In this document: in pieces, positions 34,716-42,521 of the stretch | Layout of the letters: each line of letters begins with the position of its first letter | Position numbering within the stretch: the stretch's first letter is position 1 | Assembly (NCBI RefSeq): GCF_041435195.1 | Contig: NZ_CP108106.1 | Coordinates: 7,391,001 to 7,455,000 of the forward strand | Direction of reading: 5' to 3' | Length of the DNA: 64,000 nt | DNA from: Streptomyces sp. NBC_00224 | GTDB taxonomy: Bacteria > Actinomycetota > Actinomycetes > Streptomycetales > Streptomycetaceae | Notes under the pieces: generated by a model | Seen by the model: only the letters and a program-made list of their open reading frames with translations | What the model was told of the DNA's origin: nothing | The model's database searches: none | Translations under genes and position numbers: made by a program

Positions 34716-35511
34716 GGACAACAACCGGCTCGCCGACGCGAGCGGCGAGCGCATCCCCACCGTCATCGCCGACGACGTACACATCGTGTACACGGTCAAC
34801 GGCGCGGGCGGCGGCCGGGGCAGCGCCACCGCCGCGCTGAGCCGGATAGTGAAGGGGGACAAGGGCGAGTCCCGCGGCATGCGCAAGGTGCACGCCGTAC
34901 GGGGCGTCTCCTTCACCGCGTACCGCGGCGAGGCGATCGGCCTGATCGGCACCAACGGCTCGGGCAAGTCGACCCTGCTGCGGGCGATCGCCGGGCTGCT
35001 GCCGCCGGCCAAGGGCCGGGTGTACACCAACGGCCAGCCGTCGCTGCTCGGTGTCAACGCCGCGCTGATGAACGAGCTGACCGGCGAGCGCAACGTGGTC
35101 CTGGGCGGCCTGGCCATGGGCATGTCGCGCGAGGAGATCAAGGAGCGGTACGAGGAGATCGTCGACTTCTCCGGCATCAATGAGAAGGGCGACTTCATCA
35201 CCCTGCCGATGCGGACGTACTCCTCGGGCATGGCGGCCCGGCTGCGGTTCTCCATCGCCGCCGCCAAGGACCACGACGTCCTGATGATCGACGAGGCGCT
35301 CGCCACCGGTGACCGCAAGTTCCAGATCCGCTCCGAGGAGCGCATCCGCGAGCTGCGCAAGCACGCGGGCACGGTCTTCCTGGTCAGCCACAGCATCGGC
35401 TCCATCAGGGACACCTGCAACCGGGTGCTCTGGCTGGAGCGGGGCGAGCTCCTGATGGACGGCCCCACCGACGAGGTCGTCAAGGCGTACCAGAAGGAGA
35501 CCGGCCGCTGA
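34708..35511 (+). CDS. ABC exporter ATPase (TagH/Wzt type)
   Basis: The 267-aa protein starts at GTG 34708 (AGAGGAG upstream), overlapping the permease by 8 bp. Walker A is LIGTNGSGKSTLLRAI; the signature is the TagH/Wzt variant YSSGMAARLRFSIA; Walker B is VLMIDEALATGDRKF; the H-loop is LVSHSIGSI. The long N-terminal insertion before KVHAVRGVSF (about residues 20-60) is typical of polysaccharide and teichoic acid exporters. There is no C-terminal carbohydrate-binding extension, so it exports without the Wzt-type cap-reading domain. It is the last gene of the unit; a strong terminator follows 25 bp later. Confidence 0.94.
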   Translation: MAEDNNRLADASGERIPTVIADDVHIVYTVNGAGGGRGSATAALSRIVKGDKGESRGMRKVHAVRGVSFTAYRGEAIGLIGTNGSGKSTLLRAIAGLLPPAKGRVYTNGQPSLLGVNAALMNELTGERNVVLGGLAMGMSREEIKERYEEIVDFSGINEKGDFITLPMRTYSSGMAARLRFSIAAAKDHDVLMIDEALATGDRKFQIRSEERIRELRKHAGTVFLVSHSIGSIRDTCNRVLWLERGELLMDGPTDEVVKAYQKETGR

Positions 35512-35536
35512 CGGTCGGTCACCGTTCGAATGATCC

Positions 35537-35574
35537 CGAAGGCCCCCGCCGATCAACCCCGGCGGGGGCCTTCG
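35537..35574 (+). terminator. Strong hairpin terminator of the surface-polymer locus
   Basis: A perfect 14-bp stem, CGAAGGCCCCCGCC / GGCGGGGGCCTTCG (35537-35550 and 35561-35574), with a 10-nt loop. It is located 25 bp after the ABC ATPase stop and separates this locus from the hopanoid operon. Confidence 0.93.
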
Positions 35575-35860
35575 CGTCCTTGGGGGCGGCCCGCAGGACG
35601 GCCCGGAATGTCAAGGCTCCGTCAAGTCGCCTGCGCCGGGGGAAGGTTGGCGCGGATTGAAGTGTTCTTGTAATGCGCGCAACACCCCGACGTGTTGTCA
35701 GGCGTTGTACAACGTAAGCTGTACCGGTGTTGATCGTGACGGACGGGCGGTACCGCCCCGGGCAGCCCGCGCGGGAGCCGTCCTCCACTCGGGAGGCTCG
35801 GCGGCGTGTCCGAAATGGGATGTTTTGGGTCGGCGGTGTAGAACGGGAGATGTGACGGCA
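35575..35860 (+). promoter_or_regulatory. Presumed hopanoid operon promoter region with a 12-bp palindrome
   Basis: Between the terminator and hpnC there is no convincing protein gene other than a short upstream ORF. CGTTGTACAACG (35703-35714) is a perfect 12-bp palindrome in an AT-richer patch, with TTGTCA at 35695 and TAAGCT at 35715 nearby; the 14-bp spacing between those two is too short for a standard promoter. The palindrome is a good operator candidate for control of the hopanoid genes. The promoter itself is not assigned. Confidence 0.5.
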
Positions 35861-35926
35861 ATGGGTACGGGAAATCTCCAGCTACGAGAGACCTCCGCCG
35901 TTCCCGTACCGGGCGGCCCCCGGTGA
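35861..35926 (+). CDS. Possible 21-aa upstream ORF coupled to hpnC
   Basis: ATG 35861 opens MGTGNLQLRETSAVPVPGGP and ends at TGA 35924-35926, which overlaps the GTG start of hpnC (GTGA). GGGAG lies about 11 nt upstream. The GTGA junction is the same coupling device used at the next junctions of this operon. It could be a leader that sets hpnC translation, or a chance ORF; the peptide itself is not recognised. Confidence 0.35.
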   Translation: MGTGNLQLRETSAVPVPGGPR

Positions 35927-36834
35927 CAGGTGTCCGGGACGTGCGCACCGAATCCCCCTCGCGCACCACGCTGGGCAAGGCCACGGAGGAGAACTTCCCG
36001 GTGGCCCCCTTCTTTCTGCCGCGCGCCTGGCGCGACGACCTGATGGCGGTGTACGGCTACGCGCGCCTGGTGGACGACATCGGCGACGGCGACCTCGCGC
36101 CCGGCGGCGCCGACGCCCGGTACCTGGGCGTGGCCCCCGCCGACGCGGACGACCGGCTCGTGATGCTCGACGCCTTCGAGGCCGATCTGCGCCGCGTCTT
36201 CGACTCCACCCCGCACCACCCGCTGCTCAAAGCCCTGCAGCCCACCGTCCGCCGCCGCTCGCTCACCCCCGGTCCTTTCCTCGGCCTGCTCGCGGCGAAC
36301 CGGCAGGACCAGCAGGTCAGGCGGTACGAGACCTACGAGGACCTGGTCGCGTACTGCGAGCTGTCGGCCAACCCCGTGGGCCGCCTGGTGCTGGCGATCA
36401 CCGGCACCGAGAGCCCCGAGCGCGTCCGCCGCTCGGACGCCGTCTGTACGGCGCTCCAGATCGTCGAACACCTCCAGGACGTCACCGAGGACCTCGGCCG
36501 GGACCGCATCTACCTGCCCGCCGAGGACATGAAGCGGTTCCATGTCACCGAGGCCGATCTGGCCGCGCCGCGCGGGGGCGCGTCGGTGCGCGCCCTGGTC
36601 GCGTTCGAGGCGGAACGCGCCGCACAGCTGCTGAATGAAGGCACCTCCCTGGTGGGTAGCGTCCACGGCAGACTCAGGCTGCTGCTGGCCGGATTCGTGG
36701 CCGGGGGGCGCGCCGCGATCGATGCGGTGGCGGCCGCCGGCCACGACGTACTCCCTGGACCTCCCAAGCCCACCAAGTCCAGTCTGCTGCGCGAAGTGGG
36801 AGCCGTGTTGCGTAGAGCGCGTAGAGAGGGGTGA
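35923..36834 (+). CDS. hpnC: Squalene synthase HpnC (hydroxysqualene synthase)
   Basis: The 303-aa protein is read from GTG 35923; GTG 35941 is an in-frame alternative. The trans-prenyl synthase fold has two Asp-rich motifs: YARLVDDIGDG (about residue 45) and VEHLQDVTEDLGRDRIYLP (about 185). EENFPVAPFFLPR near the N-terminus is typical of HpnC. In the HpnCDE pathway HpnD condenses two FPP to presqualene diphosphate, HpnC converts this to hydroxysqualene and HpnE reduces it to squalene. It is the first gene of the hopanoid operon and overlaps hpnD by GTGA. Confidence 0.94.
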   Translation: MTGVRDVRTESPSRTTLGKATEENFPVAPFFLPRAWRDDLMAVYGYARLVDDIGDGDLAPGGADARYLGVAPADADDRLVMLDAFEADLRRVFDSTPHHPLLKALQPTVRRRSLTPGPFLGLLAANRQDQQVRRYETYEDLVAYCELSANPVGRLVLAITGTESPERVRRSDAVCTALQIVEHLQDVTEDLGRDRIYLPAEDMKRFHVTEADLAAPRGGASVRALVAFEAERAAQLLNEGTSLVGSVHGRLRLLLAGFVAGGRAAIDAVAAAGHDVLPGPPKPTKSSLLREVGAVLRRARREG

Positions 36835-37781
36835 GCCGGACCGTGGATCCACACGCACACGTGTCCGCGCCGGTACAGGCCGCGTACAGCTACTGCGAGG
36901 CGGTGACCGGACAGCAGGCGCGCAATTTCGCGTACGGCATCAGGCTGCTGCCGACCGACAAGCGCCAGGCGATGTCCGCGCTCTACGCGTTCTCGCGGCG
37001 CGTCGACGACATCGGCGACGGCACCCTGCCCCCCGAGGCCAAGAAGCAGCGCCTGGAGGACACCCGCGCGCTGCTCGGCCGGGTCGCCGAGGGCGCGGTC
37101 GAGGAGGACGACACCGACCCGGTGGCCGTGGCGCTCGCGGACGCGGCGCGCCGCTTCCCGATCCCGCTGGACGGGCTCGACGAGCTCATCGACGGCGTCC
37201 TGATGGACGTGCACGGCGAGACCTATGAGACCTGGGACGACCTGAAGGTCTACTGCCGGTGTGTCGCGGGTGCCATCGGACGGCTCTCCCTGGGCGTGTT
37301 CGGTACACAACCGGGCGCACCGGGCGCCGAGCGCGCTGCCGAGTACGCCGACACGCTGGGTCTCGCGCTGCAACTCACCAACATCCTCAGGGACGTTCGC
37401 GAGGACGCGGGCAACGGGCGCACCTATCTGCCCGCCGATGACCTGGCGAAGTTCGGGTGCGCCGCGGGCTTCCACACCCCGGTGCCGCCCGCCGGCTCCG
37501 ACTTCGCGGGCCTGGTCCACTTCGAAGTGCGCCGCGCCCGGGCCCTGTTCGCCGAGGGCTACCGGCTGCTGCCCATGCTCGACCGGCGCAGCGGCGCCTG
37601 TGTCGCCGCGATGGCCGGAATCTACCGCCGCCTGCTCGACCGCATCGAGCGCGACCCGGAGGCCGTGCTGCGCGGCCGGGTCTCGCTGCCCGGCCGGGAG
37701 AAGGCGTACGTGGCGGTACGCGGACTGTCCGGGCTGGACACCCGTACCGTCTCCCGGCAGACCGCCAGGAGGCGCGCCTGA
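36831..37781 (+). CDS. hpnD: Presqualene diphosphate synthase HpnD
   Basis: The 316-aa protein starts at GTG 36831, coupled to hpnC; GTG 36843 is an alternative. Signature segments: YSYCEAVTGQQARNFAYGIR, the first Asp-rich motif YAFSRRVDDIGDG, DVHGETYETWDDLKVYC, YCRCVAGAIGRLSLGVFG and the second motif NILRDVREDAGNGRTYLP. These bind the diphosphates of two farnesyl diphosphate molecules through Mg2+. It makes the cyclopropyl intermediate used by HpnC. Its stop overlaps the start of a 46-aa ORF (TGATG), which leads into hpnE. Confidence 0.95.
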   Translation: MSRTVDPHAHVSAPVQAAYSYCEAVTGQQARNFAYGIRLLPTDKRQAMSALYAFSRRVDDIGDGTLPPEAKKQRLEDTRALLGRVAEGAVEEDDTDPVAVALADAARRFPIPLDGLDELIDGVLMDVHGETYETWDDLKVYCRCVAGAIGRLSLGVFGTQPGAPGAERAAEYADTLGLALQLTNILRDVREDAGNGRTYLPADDLAKFGCAAGFHTPVPPAGSDFAGLVHFEVRRARALFAEGYRLLPMLDRRSGACVAAMAGIYRRLLDRIERDPEAVLRGRVSLPGREKAYVAVRGLSGLDTRTVSRQTARRRA

Positions 37782-37921
37782 TGGCCCATGGGCACCTGGA
37801 CGTGCGGCCGAGGAGCATTACGCGCAGAGGGTGTGCAACCCTCGCTCCGGCCGGGGCGTCCCTGACTGCGACGGCCGGGCGTGCGCGCGACACCGGCACG
37901 GCCGGAGGGGAGGGCGCATGA
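37781..37921 (+). CDS. 46-aa ORF between hpnD and hpnE (possible DUF6380-like)
   Basis: ATG 37781 overlaps the hpnD stop (TGATG) and TGA 37919-37921 overlaps the hpnE start (ATGA), so the small frame fills the whole gap and would pass ribosomes from hpnD to hpnE. The peptide begins MAHGHLDVRPRSITRR and contains GASLTATAGRA. From memory, similar short Streptomyces proteins are grouped as DUF6380; that match needs a search. No signal peptide or membrane helix is visible and its function is unknown. It may be a real peptide or only a coupling device. Confidence 0.55.
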   Translation: MAHGHLDVRPRSITRRGCATLAPAGASLTATAGRARDTGTAGGEGA

Positions 37922-39315
37922 CAACCCCGCAGCCCGAACGCGCGGTGGTCGTCGGCGGAGGCCTGGCCGGAATCACCGCCGCGCTCGAACTGGCCGACGC
38001 CGGCCTCGGCGTGACCCTGATCGAGGGCCGCCCGCGCCTGGGCGGCCTCGCCTTCTCCTTCCGGCGCGGCGAACTCACCGTCGACAACGGCCAGCACGTC
38101 TACCTGCGCTGCTGCACGGCCTACAGCTGGTTCCTCGACCGCGTCGGCGGTACGCACCTGGCGCCCCTCCAGAGCCGCCTCGACGTGCCCGTCCTGGACG
38201 TCGCCCACCCCGGCGGACCCCGCCTCGGCCGGCTGCGACGCTCGGCCCTGCCCGTCCCGCTGCACCTGGCCAGGAGCCTCGCCACCTATCCGCACCTCTC
38301 GCTCGCCGAGCGGGCCTCCGTCGGGCGCGCCGCACTCGCGCTCAAGCGCCTCGACCCGGCCGACCCGGCGCTCGACGGGGTGGACTTCGCGACCTGGCTC
38401 GGCCGCCACGGCCAGTCCGCCCGGACCATCGAGGCCCTGTGGGACCTGGTCGGCGTGGCGACCCTGAACGCCACCGCGCCGCACGCCTCCCTGGGGCTCG
38501 CCGCGATGGTCTTCAAGACCGGCCTGCTCTCCGAGCCCGGCGCGGCCGACATCGGCTGGGCCCACGTACCGCTGGGCGAGCTGCACGACACGCTGGCCCG
38601 CAAGGCGCTCGCCTCGGCCGGGGTCCGCGTCGAGACCCGTACCAAGGCCGAATCCGTCTCCCGTACCGAGAGCGGCGGCTGGCGGGTCGAGGTGAGCGGC
38701 GAGACCCTGGACGCCGAGGCGGTCGTGCTGGCCGTTCCGCAGCGCGAGGCGCACGACCTGCTGCCCCAGGGCGCGCTCGACGACCCGGGCAAGCTGCTCG
38801 ACATCGGCACCGCGCCGATCCTCAACCTCCATGTCGTCTACGACCGCAAGGTGCTGCGGCAGCCGTTCTTCGCCGCCCTCGGCTCGCCCGTGCAGTGGGT
38901 CTTCGACCGCACCGAGTCCTCCGGGCTCGCGGGCACTCCCGACGGCCGGGGCTGCCAGTACCTGGCCGTGTCCCAGTCGGCCGCCGAGGACGAGATCGAC
39001 GAGCCGGTGGCCGCGCTGCGCGCGCGCTATCTGCCCGAGCTCGAACGGCTGCTGCCCGCCGCACGCGGCGCGGGCGTACGGGACTTCTTCGTGACCCGGG
39101 AGCGTACGGCGACGTTCGCGCCCACCCCCGGCGTCGGCAGGCTGCGGCCGGGCGCGCACACCAATGCGCCCGGCCTGTACCTGGCGGGCGCGTGGACCGC
39201 CACCGGCTGGCCCGCGACCATGGAGAGCGCCGTACGCAGCGGATTCAGCGCCGCGGGCGCGGCTCTCGCCGTACTCGGCCGCTCCCACGCCCACCCGCTT
39301 CAGGAGGCGGCATGA
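37918..39315 (+). CDS. hpnE: Hydroxysqualene dehydroxylase HpnE (FAD-dependent)
   Basis: The 465-aa protein is read from ATG 37918, with GGAGGGGAGG upstream. The N-terminal FAD-binding motif VVVGGGLAGITAALELADAG is followed by GRPRLGGLAFSF and DNGQHVYLRCC, the pattern of phytoene-desaturase-like flavoproteins. The C-terminal FAD contact is LYLAGAWTATGWPATMESAV. Homologues were first annotated as phytoene dehydrogenases; within an hpnCDE cluster the role is reduction of hydroxysqualene to squalene. It is coupled on both sides by ATGA overlaps. Confidence 0.93.
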   Translation: MTTPQPERAVVVGGGLAGITAALELADAGLGVTLIEGRPRLGGLAFSFRRGELTVDNGQHVYLRCCTAYSWFLDRVGGTHLAPLQSRLDVPVLDVAHPGGPRLGRLRRSALPVPLHLARSLATYPHLSLAERASVGRAALALKRLDPADPALDGVDFATWLGRHGQSARTIEALWDLVGVATLNATAPHASLGLAAMVFKTGLLSEPGAADIGWAHVPLGELHDTLARKALASAGVRVETRTKAESVSRTESGGWRVEVSGETLDAEAVVLAVPQREAHDLLPQGALDDPGKLLDIGTAPILNLHVVYDRKVLRQPFFAALGSPVQWVFDRTESSGLAGTPDGRGCQYLAVSQSAAEDEIDEPVAALRARYLPELERLLPAARGAGVRDFFVTRERTATFAPTPGVGRLRPGAHTNAPGLYLAGAWTATGWPATMESAVRSGFSAAGAALAVLGRSHAHPLQEAA

Positions 39316-40415
39316 CTGTTAGCACCACTGGAACAAGAGGAGAGACCGTGCCGACTGTGCCTTCGGCGAACTCGGCTGTCGACACCGTGGACGTCGCCGC
39401 CCTTCTGGAGCGCGGGCGGACGCTGTCCACACCGGTGCTGCGCACGGCCGTGGACCGGCTCGCGGCTCCCATGGACACCGTCGCCGCCTACCACTTCGGG
39501 TGGATCGACGCCCAGGGCAACCCGGCGGACGGCGACGGCGGCAAGGCCGTGCGGCCCGCGCTCGCGCTCCTCTCCGCCGAGGCGGCCGGGGCCCTGCCCG
39601 AGGTCGGCGTGCCCGGCGCGGTCGCGGTCGAGCTCGTCCACAACTTCTCGCTGCTCCACGACGACCTGATGGACGGCGACGAGCAGCGCCGCCACCGCGA
39701 CACGGTGTGGAAGGTGCACGGCCCGGCGCAGGCGATCCTCGTCGGCGACGCGCTCTTCGCGCTGGCCAACGAGGTCCTCCTGGAGCTGGGCACGGTCGAG
39801 GCGGGGCGCGCCACGCGCCGGCTGACCACCGCGACCCGCAAGCTCATCGACGGCCAGGCCCAGGACATCTCCTACGAGCACCGCGAGCGGGTCACCGTCG
39901 AGGAGTGCCTGGAGATGGAGGGCAACAAGACGGGCGCGCTGCTCGCCTGCGCCTGCTCCATCGGCGCGGTGCTCGGCGGCGCGGACGACAAGACGGCCGA
40001 CACCCTTGAGGCGTACGGCTACCACCTCGGCCTCGCCTTCCAGGCCGTCGACGACCTGCTCGGCATCTGGGGCGACCCGGAGGCCACCGGCAAGCAGACC
40101 TGGAGCGACCTGCGCCAGCGCAAGAAGTCCCTGCCGGTGGTGGCCGCGCTCGCGGCCGGCGGCCCGGCCTCGGAGCGCCTGGGCGAGCTGCTCGCCGCCG
40201 ACGCCAAGAGCAACGACTTCGACACCTTCTCCGAGGAGGAGTTCGCCACCCGGGCGGCGCTCATCGAGGAGGCCGGCGGCCGGGAGTGGACCTCGCAGGA
40301 GGCCCGTAGACAGCACGCCGTGGCGATCGAGGCGCTGAGTGCCGTGGACATGCCCGAGCGGGTGCGGGCGCAGCTGACCGCGTTGGCCGACTTCGTGGTC
40401 GTACGGAAGAGATGA
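39312..40415 (+). CDS. Polyprenyl diphosphate synthase of the hopanoid operon
   Basis: The 367-aa protein starts at ATG 39312 (CAGGAGG upstream, ATGA overlap with hpnE). An in-frame GTG at 39348 has its own AGAGGAG and would give 355 aa. Trans-prenyltransferase motifs: DGGKAVRPALALLSAEA, first Asp-rich motif LLHDDLMDGDEQRRHRD (DDxxD, no insertion), GDALFALANEVLLEL, EGNKTGALLACACS and second motif AFQAVDDLLGIWGDPEATGK. It elongates IPP onto an allylic primer. A Phe five residues before the first Asp suggests a short C15-C20 product; farnesyl diphosphate would feed HpnD directly, but chain length is inferred. Confidence 0.92.
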   Translation: MTVSTTGTRGETVPTVPSANSAVDTVDVAALLERGRTLSTPVLRTAVDRLAAPMDTVAAYHFGWIDAQGNPADGDGGKAVRPALALLSAEAAGALPEVGVPGAVAVELVHNFSLLHDDLMDGDEQRRHRDTVWKVHGPAQAILVGDALFALANEVLLELGTVEAGRATRRLTTATRKLIDGQAQDISYEHRERVTVEECLEMEGNKTGALLACACSIGAVLGGADDKTADTLEAYGYHLGLAFQAVDDLLGIWGDPEATGKQTWSDLRQRKKSLPVVAALAAGGPASERLGELLAADAKSNDFDTFSEEEFATRAALIEEAGGREWTSQEARRQHAVAIEALSAVDMPERVRAQLTALADFVVVRKR

Positions 40416-40526
40416 TCACCATTCGCATATGACGCGACGTCGCCGGAGCGGGCCCGCCAGGGGGCCGCGTCCGACGGAGACCCCAGCACAGCAGAAGAAC
40501 CACTGCACTTGCATTAAGGGGAAGCC

Positions 40527-42521
40527 ATGACAGCGACGACCGACGGAAGCGCCGGGGCCACGCGGCCCCCGGCCGCCGCGGCCAGCGAAGCGACCGCACC
40601 ACCACCCGGCGCCGACGAGGTGCTCGACACCGCCCGGCGGGCCGCGGACCGCGCGGTCGAGCATCTGCTGGGCAGGCAGGACGCCCTCGGCTGGTGGAAG
40701 GGCGACCTGGAGACCAACGTCACCATGGACGCCGAGGACCTGCTGCTCCGTCAGTTCCTCGGGATCCAGGACGAGAAGACCGTCCAGGCGGCCGCGCTCT
40801 TCATCCGGGGCGAGCAGCGCGACGACGGCACCTGGGCCACGTTCTACGGCGGCCCGTCCGAGCTCTCCGCCACCGTCGAGGCGTACGTGGCGCTGCGGCT
40901 CGCCGGGGACCGGCCGGACGACCCGCACATGGCGCGGGCCTCGGCGTGGGTCAGGAGCCAGGGCGGCATCGCCGCCTGCCGGGTCTTCACCCGGATCTGG
41001 CTGGCCCTGTTCGGCTGGTGGAAGTGGGACGACCTGCCGGAGCTGCCGCCGGAGCTGCTCTTCCTGCCCAAGTGGTTCCCGCTCAACATCTACGACTTCG
41101 GCTGCTGGGCCCGGCAGACGATCGTGCCGCTCACCGTGGTCTCCGCCAAGCGGCCGGTGCGGCCCGCGCCCTTCGCGCTCGACGAGCTGCACACCGACGC
41201 GCGCGACCCCAACCCCGCCAAGCCGCTCGCTCCCGCCGCGAGCTGGGACGGCGCCTTCCAGCGGCTCGACAGGGCGCTGCACGTCTACCACCGCCTCGCC
41301 CCGCGCAGACTGCGCCGCGCCGCGATGAACACCGCCGCCCGCTGGATCGTCGAGCGCCAGGAGAACGACGGCTGCTGGGGCGGGATCCAGCCGCCCGCCG
41401 TCTACTCGGTGATCGCCCTGCACCTGCTCGGCTACGACCTCCAGCACCCGGTGATGCGGGCCGGGCTCGAATCCCTCGACCGGTTCGCGGTGTGGCGCGA
41501 GGACGGCGCCCGGATGATCGAGGCCTGCCAGTCCCCGGTGTGGGACACCTGCCTCGCCACCATCGCGCTCGCCGACGCCGGGCTGCCCGCCGACCACCCG
41601 GCCCTGGTCAAGGCCGTCGACTGGATGCTCGGCGAGGAGATCGTCCGGCCTGGCGACTGGGCGGTGAAGAAGCCCCAACTCCCGCCGGGAGGCTGGGCGT
41701 TCGAGTTCCACAACGACAACTACCCGGACATCGACGACACCGCCGAGGTGATCCTCGCGCTGCGCCGGGTGCGCCACCCCGACCCCGAGCGGGTCGAAGG
41801 GGCGATCCGCCGGGCCGCGCACTGGACGCTCGGCATGCAGTCGAGGAACGGGGCGTGGGCCGCCTTCGACGCCGACAACACCAGCCCGTTCCCCAACCGG
41901 CTGCCGTTCTGCGACTTCGGCGAGGTCATCGACCCGCCGTCGGCCGACGTGACCGCGCACGTGGTGGAGATGCTGGCGGTCGAGGGCCGGGCCCATGAGC
42001 CGCGCGTCCGGCGGGGCATCGAGTGGCTCCTCGCCGAACAGGAGGCGAGCGGCGCCTGGTTCGGGCGCTGGGGCGTCAACTACGTCTACGGCACCGGCTC
42101 GGTGGTGCCGGCGCTGACTGCGGCCGGCATGCCCGCCTCGCACCCCGCGATCCGCCGGGCCGTCACCTGGCTGGAGTCGGTGCAGAACGAGGACGGCGGC
42201 TGGGGCGAGGACCTGCGCTCCTACCGCGAGGAGCAGTGGATCGGGCACGGCGCCTCGACCGCCTCCCAGACCGCCTGGGCGCTGCTCGCGCTGCTGGCGG
42301 CGGGGGAGCGGGAGGGCAAGGCGGTCGAGCGTGGCGTCGCCTGGCTCGCCGCGACCCAGCTGGCGGACGGCTCCTGGGACGAGCCGTTCTTCACCGGCAC
42401 CGGGTTCCCCTGGGACTTCTCGATCAACTACCACCTCTACCGCCAGGTGTTCCCGCTCACCGCGCTCGGCCGCTATGTCCATGGAGAACCGTTCTCCCCC
42501 AACGGCCACAAGGGGAAGTGA
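40527..42521 (+). CDS. shc: Squalene-hopene cyclase
   Basis: The 664-aa protein starts at ATG 40527 (GGGGAAG upstream). The catalytic DXDD motif is in NYPDIDDTAEV (about residue 400), the proton donor for squalene cyclisation. QW-type repeats are scattered through it (DGTWATFYGG, QENDGCWGGIQP, SRNGAWAAFD, QEASGAWFGRWG, NEDGGWGED, LADGSWDEP). Length and order match bacterial SHC, a monotopic membrane enzyme converting squalene to hopene and hopanol. It is central to the operon, lies 111 bp after the prenyl synthase, and its TGA overlaps the ATG of the next gene (TGATG). Confidence 0.97.
   Translation: MTATTDGSAGATRPPAAAASEATAPPPGADEVLDTARRAADRAVEHLLGRQDALGWWKGDLETNVTMDAEDLLLRQFLGIQDEKTVQAAALFIRGEQRDDGTWATFYGGPSELSATVEAYVALRLAGDRPDDPHMARASAWVRSQGGIAACRVFTRIWLALFGWWKWDDLPELPPELLFLPKWFPLNIYDFGCWARQTIVPLTVVSAKRPVRPAPFALDELHTDARDPNPAKPLAPAASWDGAFQRLDRALHVYHRLAPRRLRRAAMNTAARWIVERQENDGCWGGIQPPAVYSVIALHLLGYDLQHPVMRAGLESLDRFAVWREDGARMIEACQSPVWDTCLATIALADAGLPADHPALVKAVDWMLGEEIVRPGDWAVKKPQLPPGGWAFEFHNDNYPDIDDTAEVILALRRVRHPDPERVEGAIRRAAHWTLGMQSRNGAWAAFDADNTSPFPNRLPFCDFGEVIDPPSADVTAHVVEMLAVEGRAHEPRVRRGIEWLLAEQEASGAWFGRWGVNYVYGTGSVVPALTAAGMPASHPAIRRAVTWLESVQNEDGGWGEDLRSYREEQWIGHGASTASQTAWALLALLAAGEREGKAVERGVAWLAATQLADGSWDEPFFTGTGFPWDFSINYHLYRQVFPLTALGRYVHGEPFSPNGHKGK

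Noticed and set aside
37918..39315. Carotenoid phytoene desaturase
   Set aside because: The flavoprotein resembles CrtI, but hpnC and hpnD upstream and shc downstream make it HpnE; no lycopene cyclase or crtB-type carotenoid context is present.
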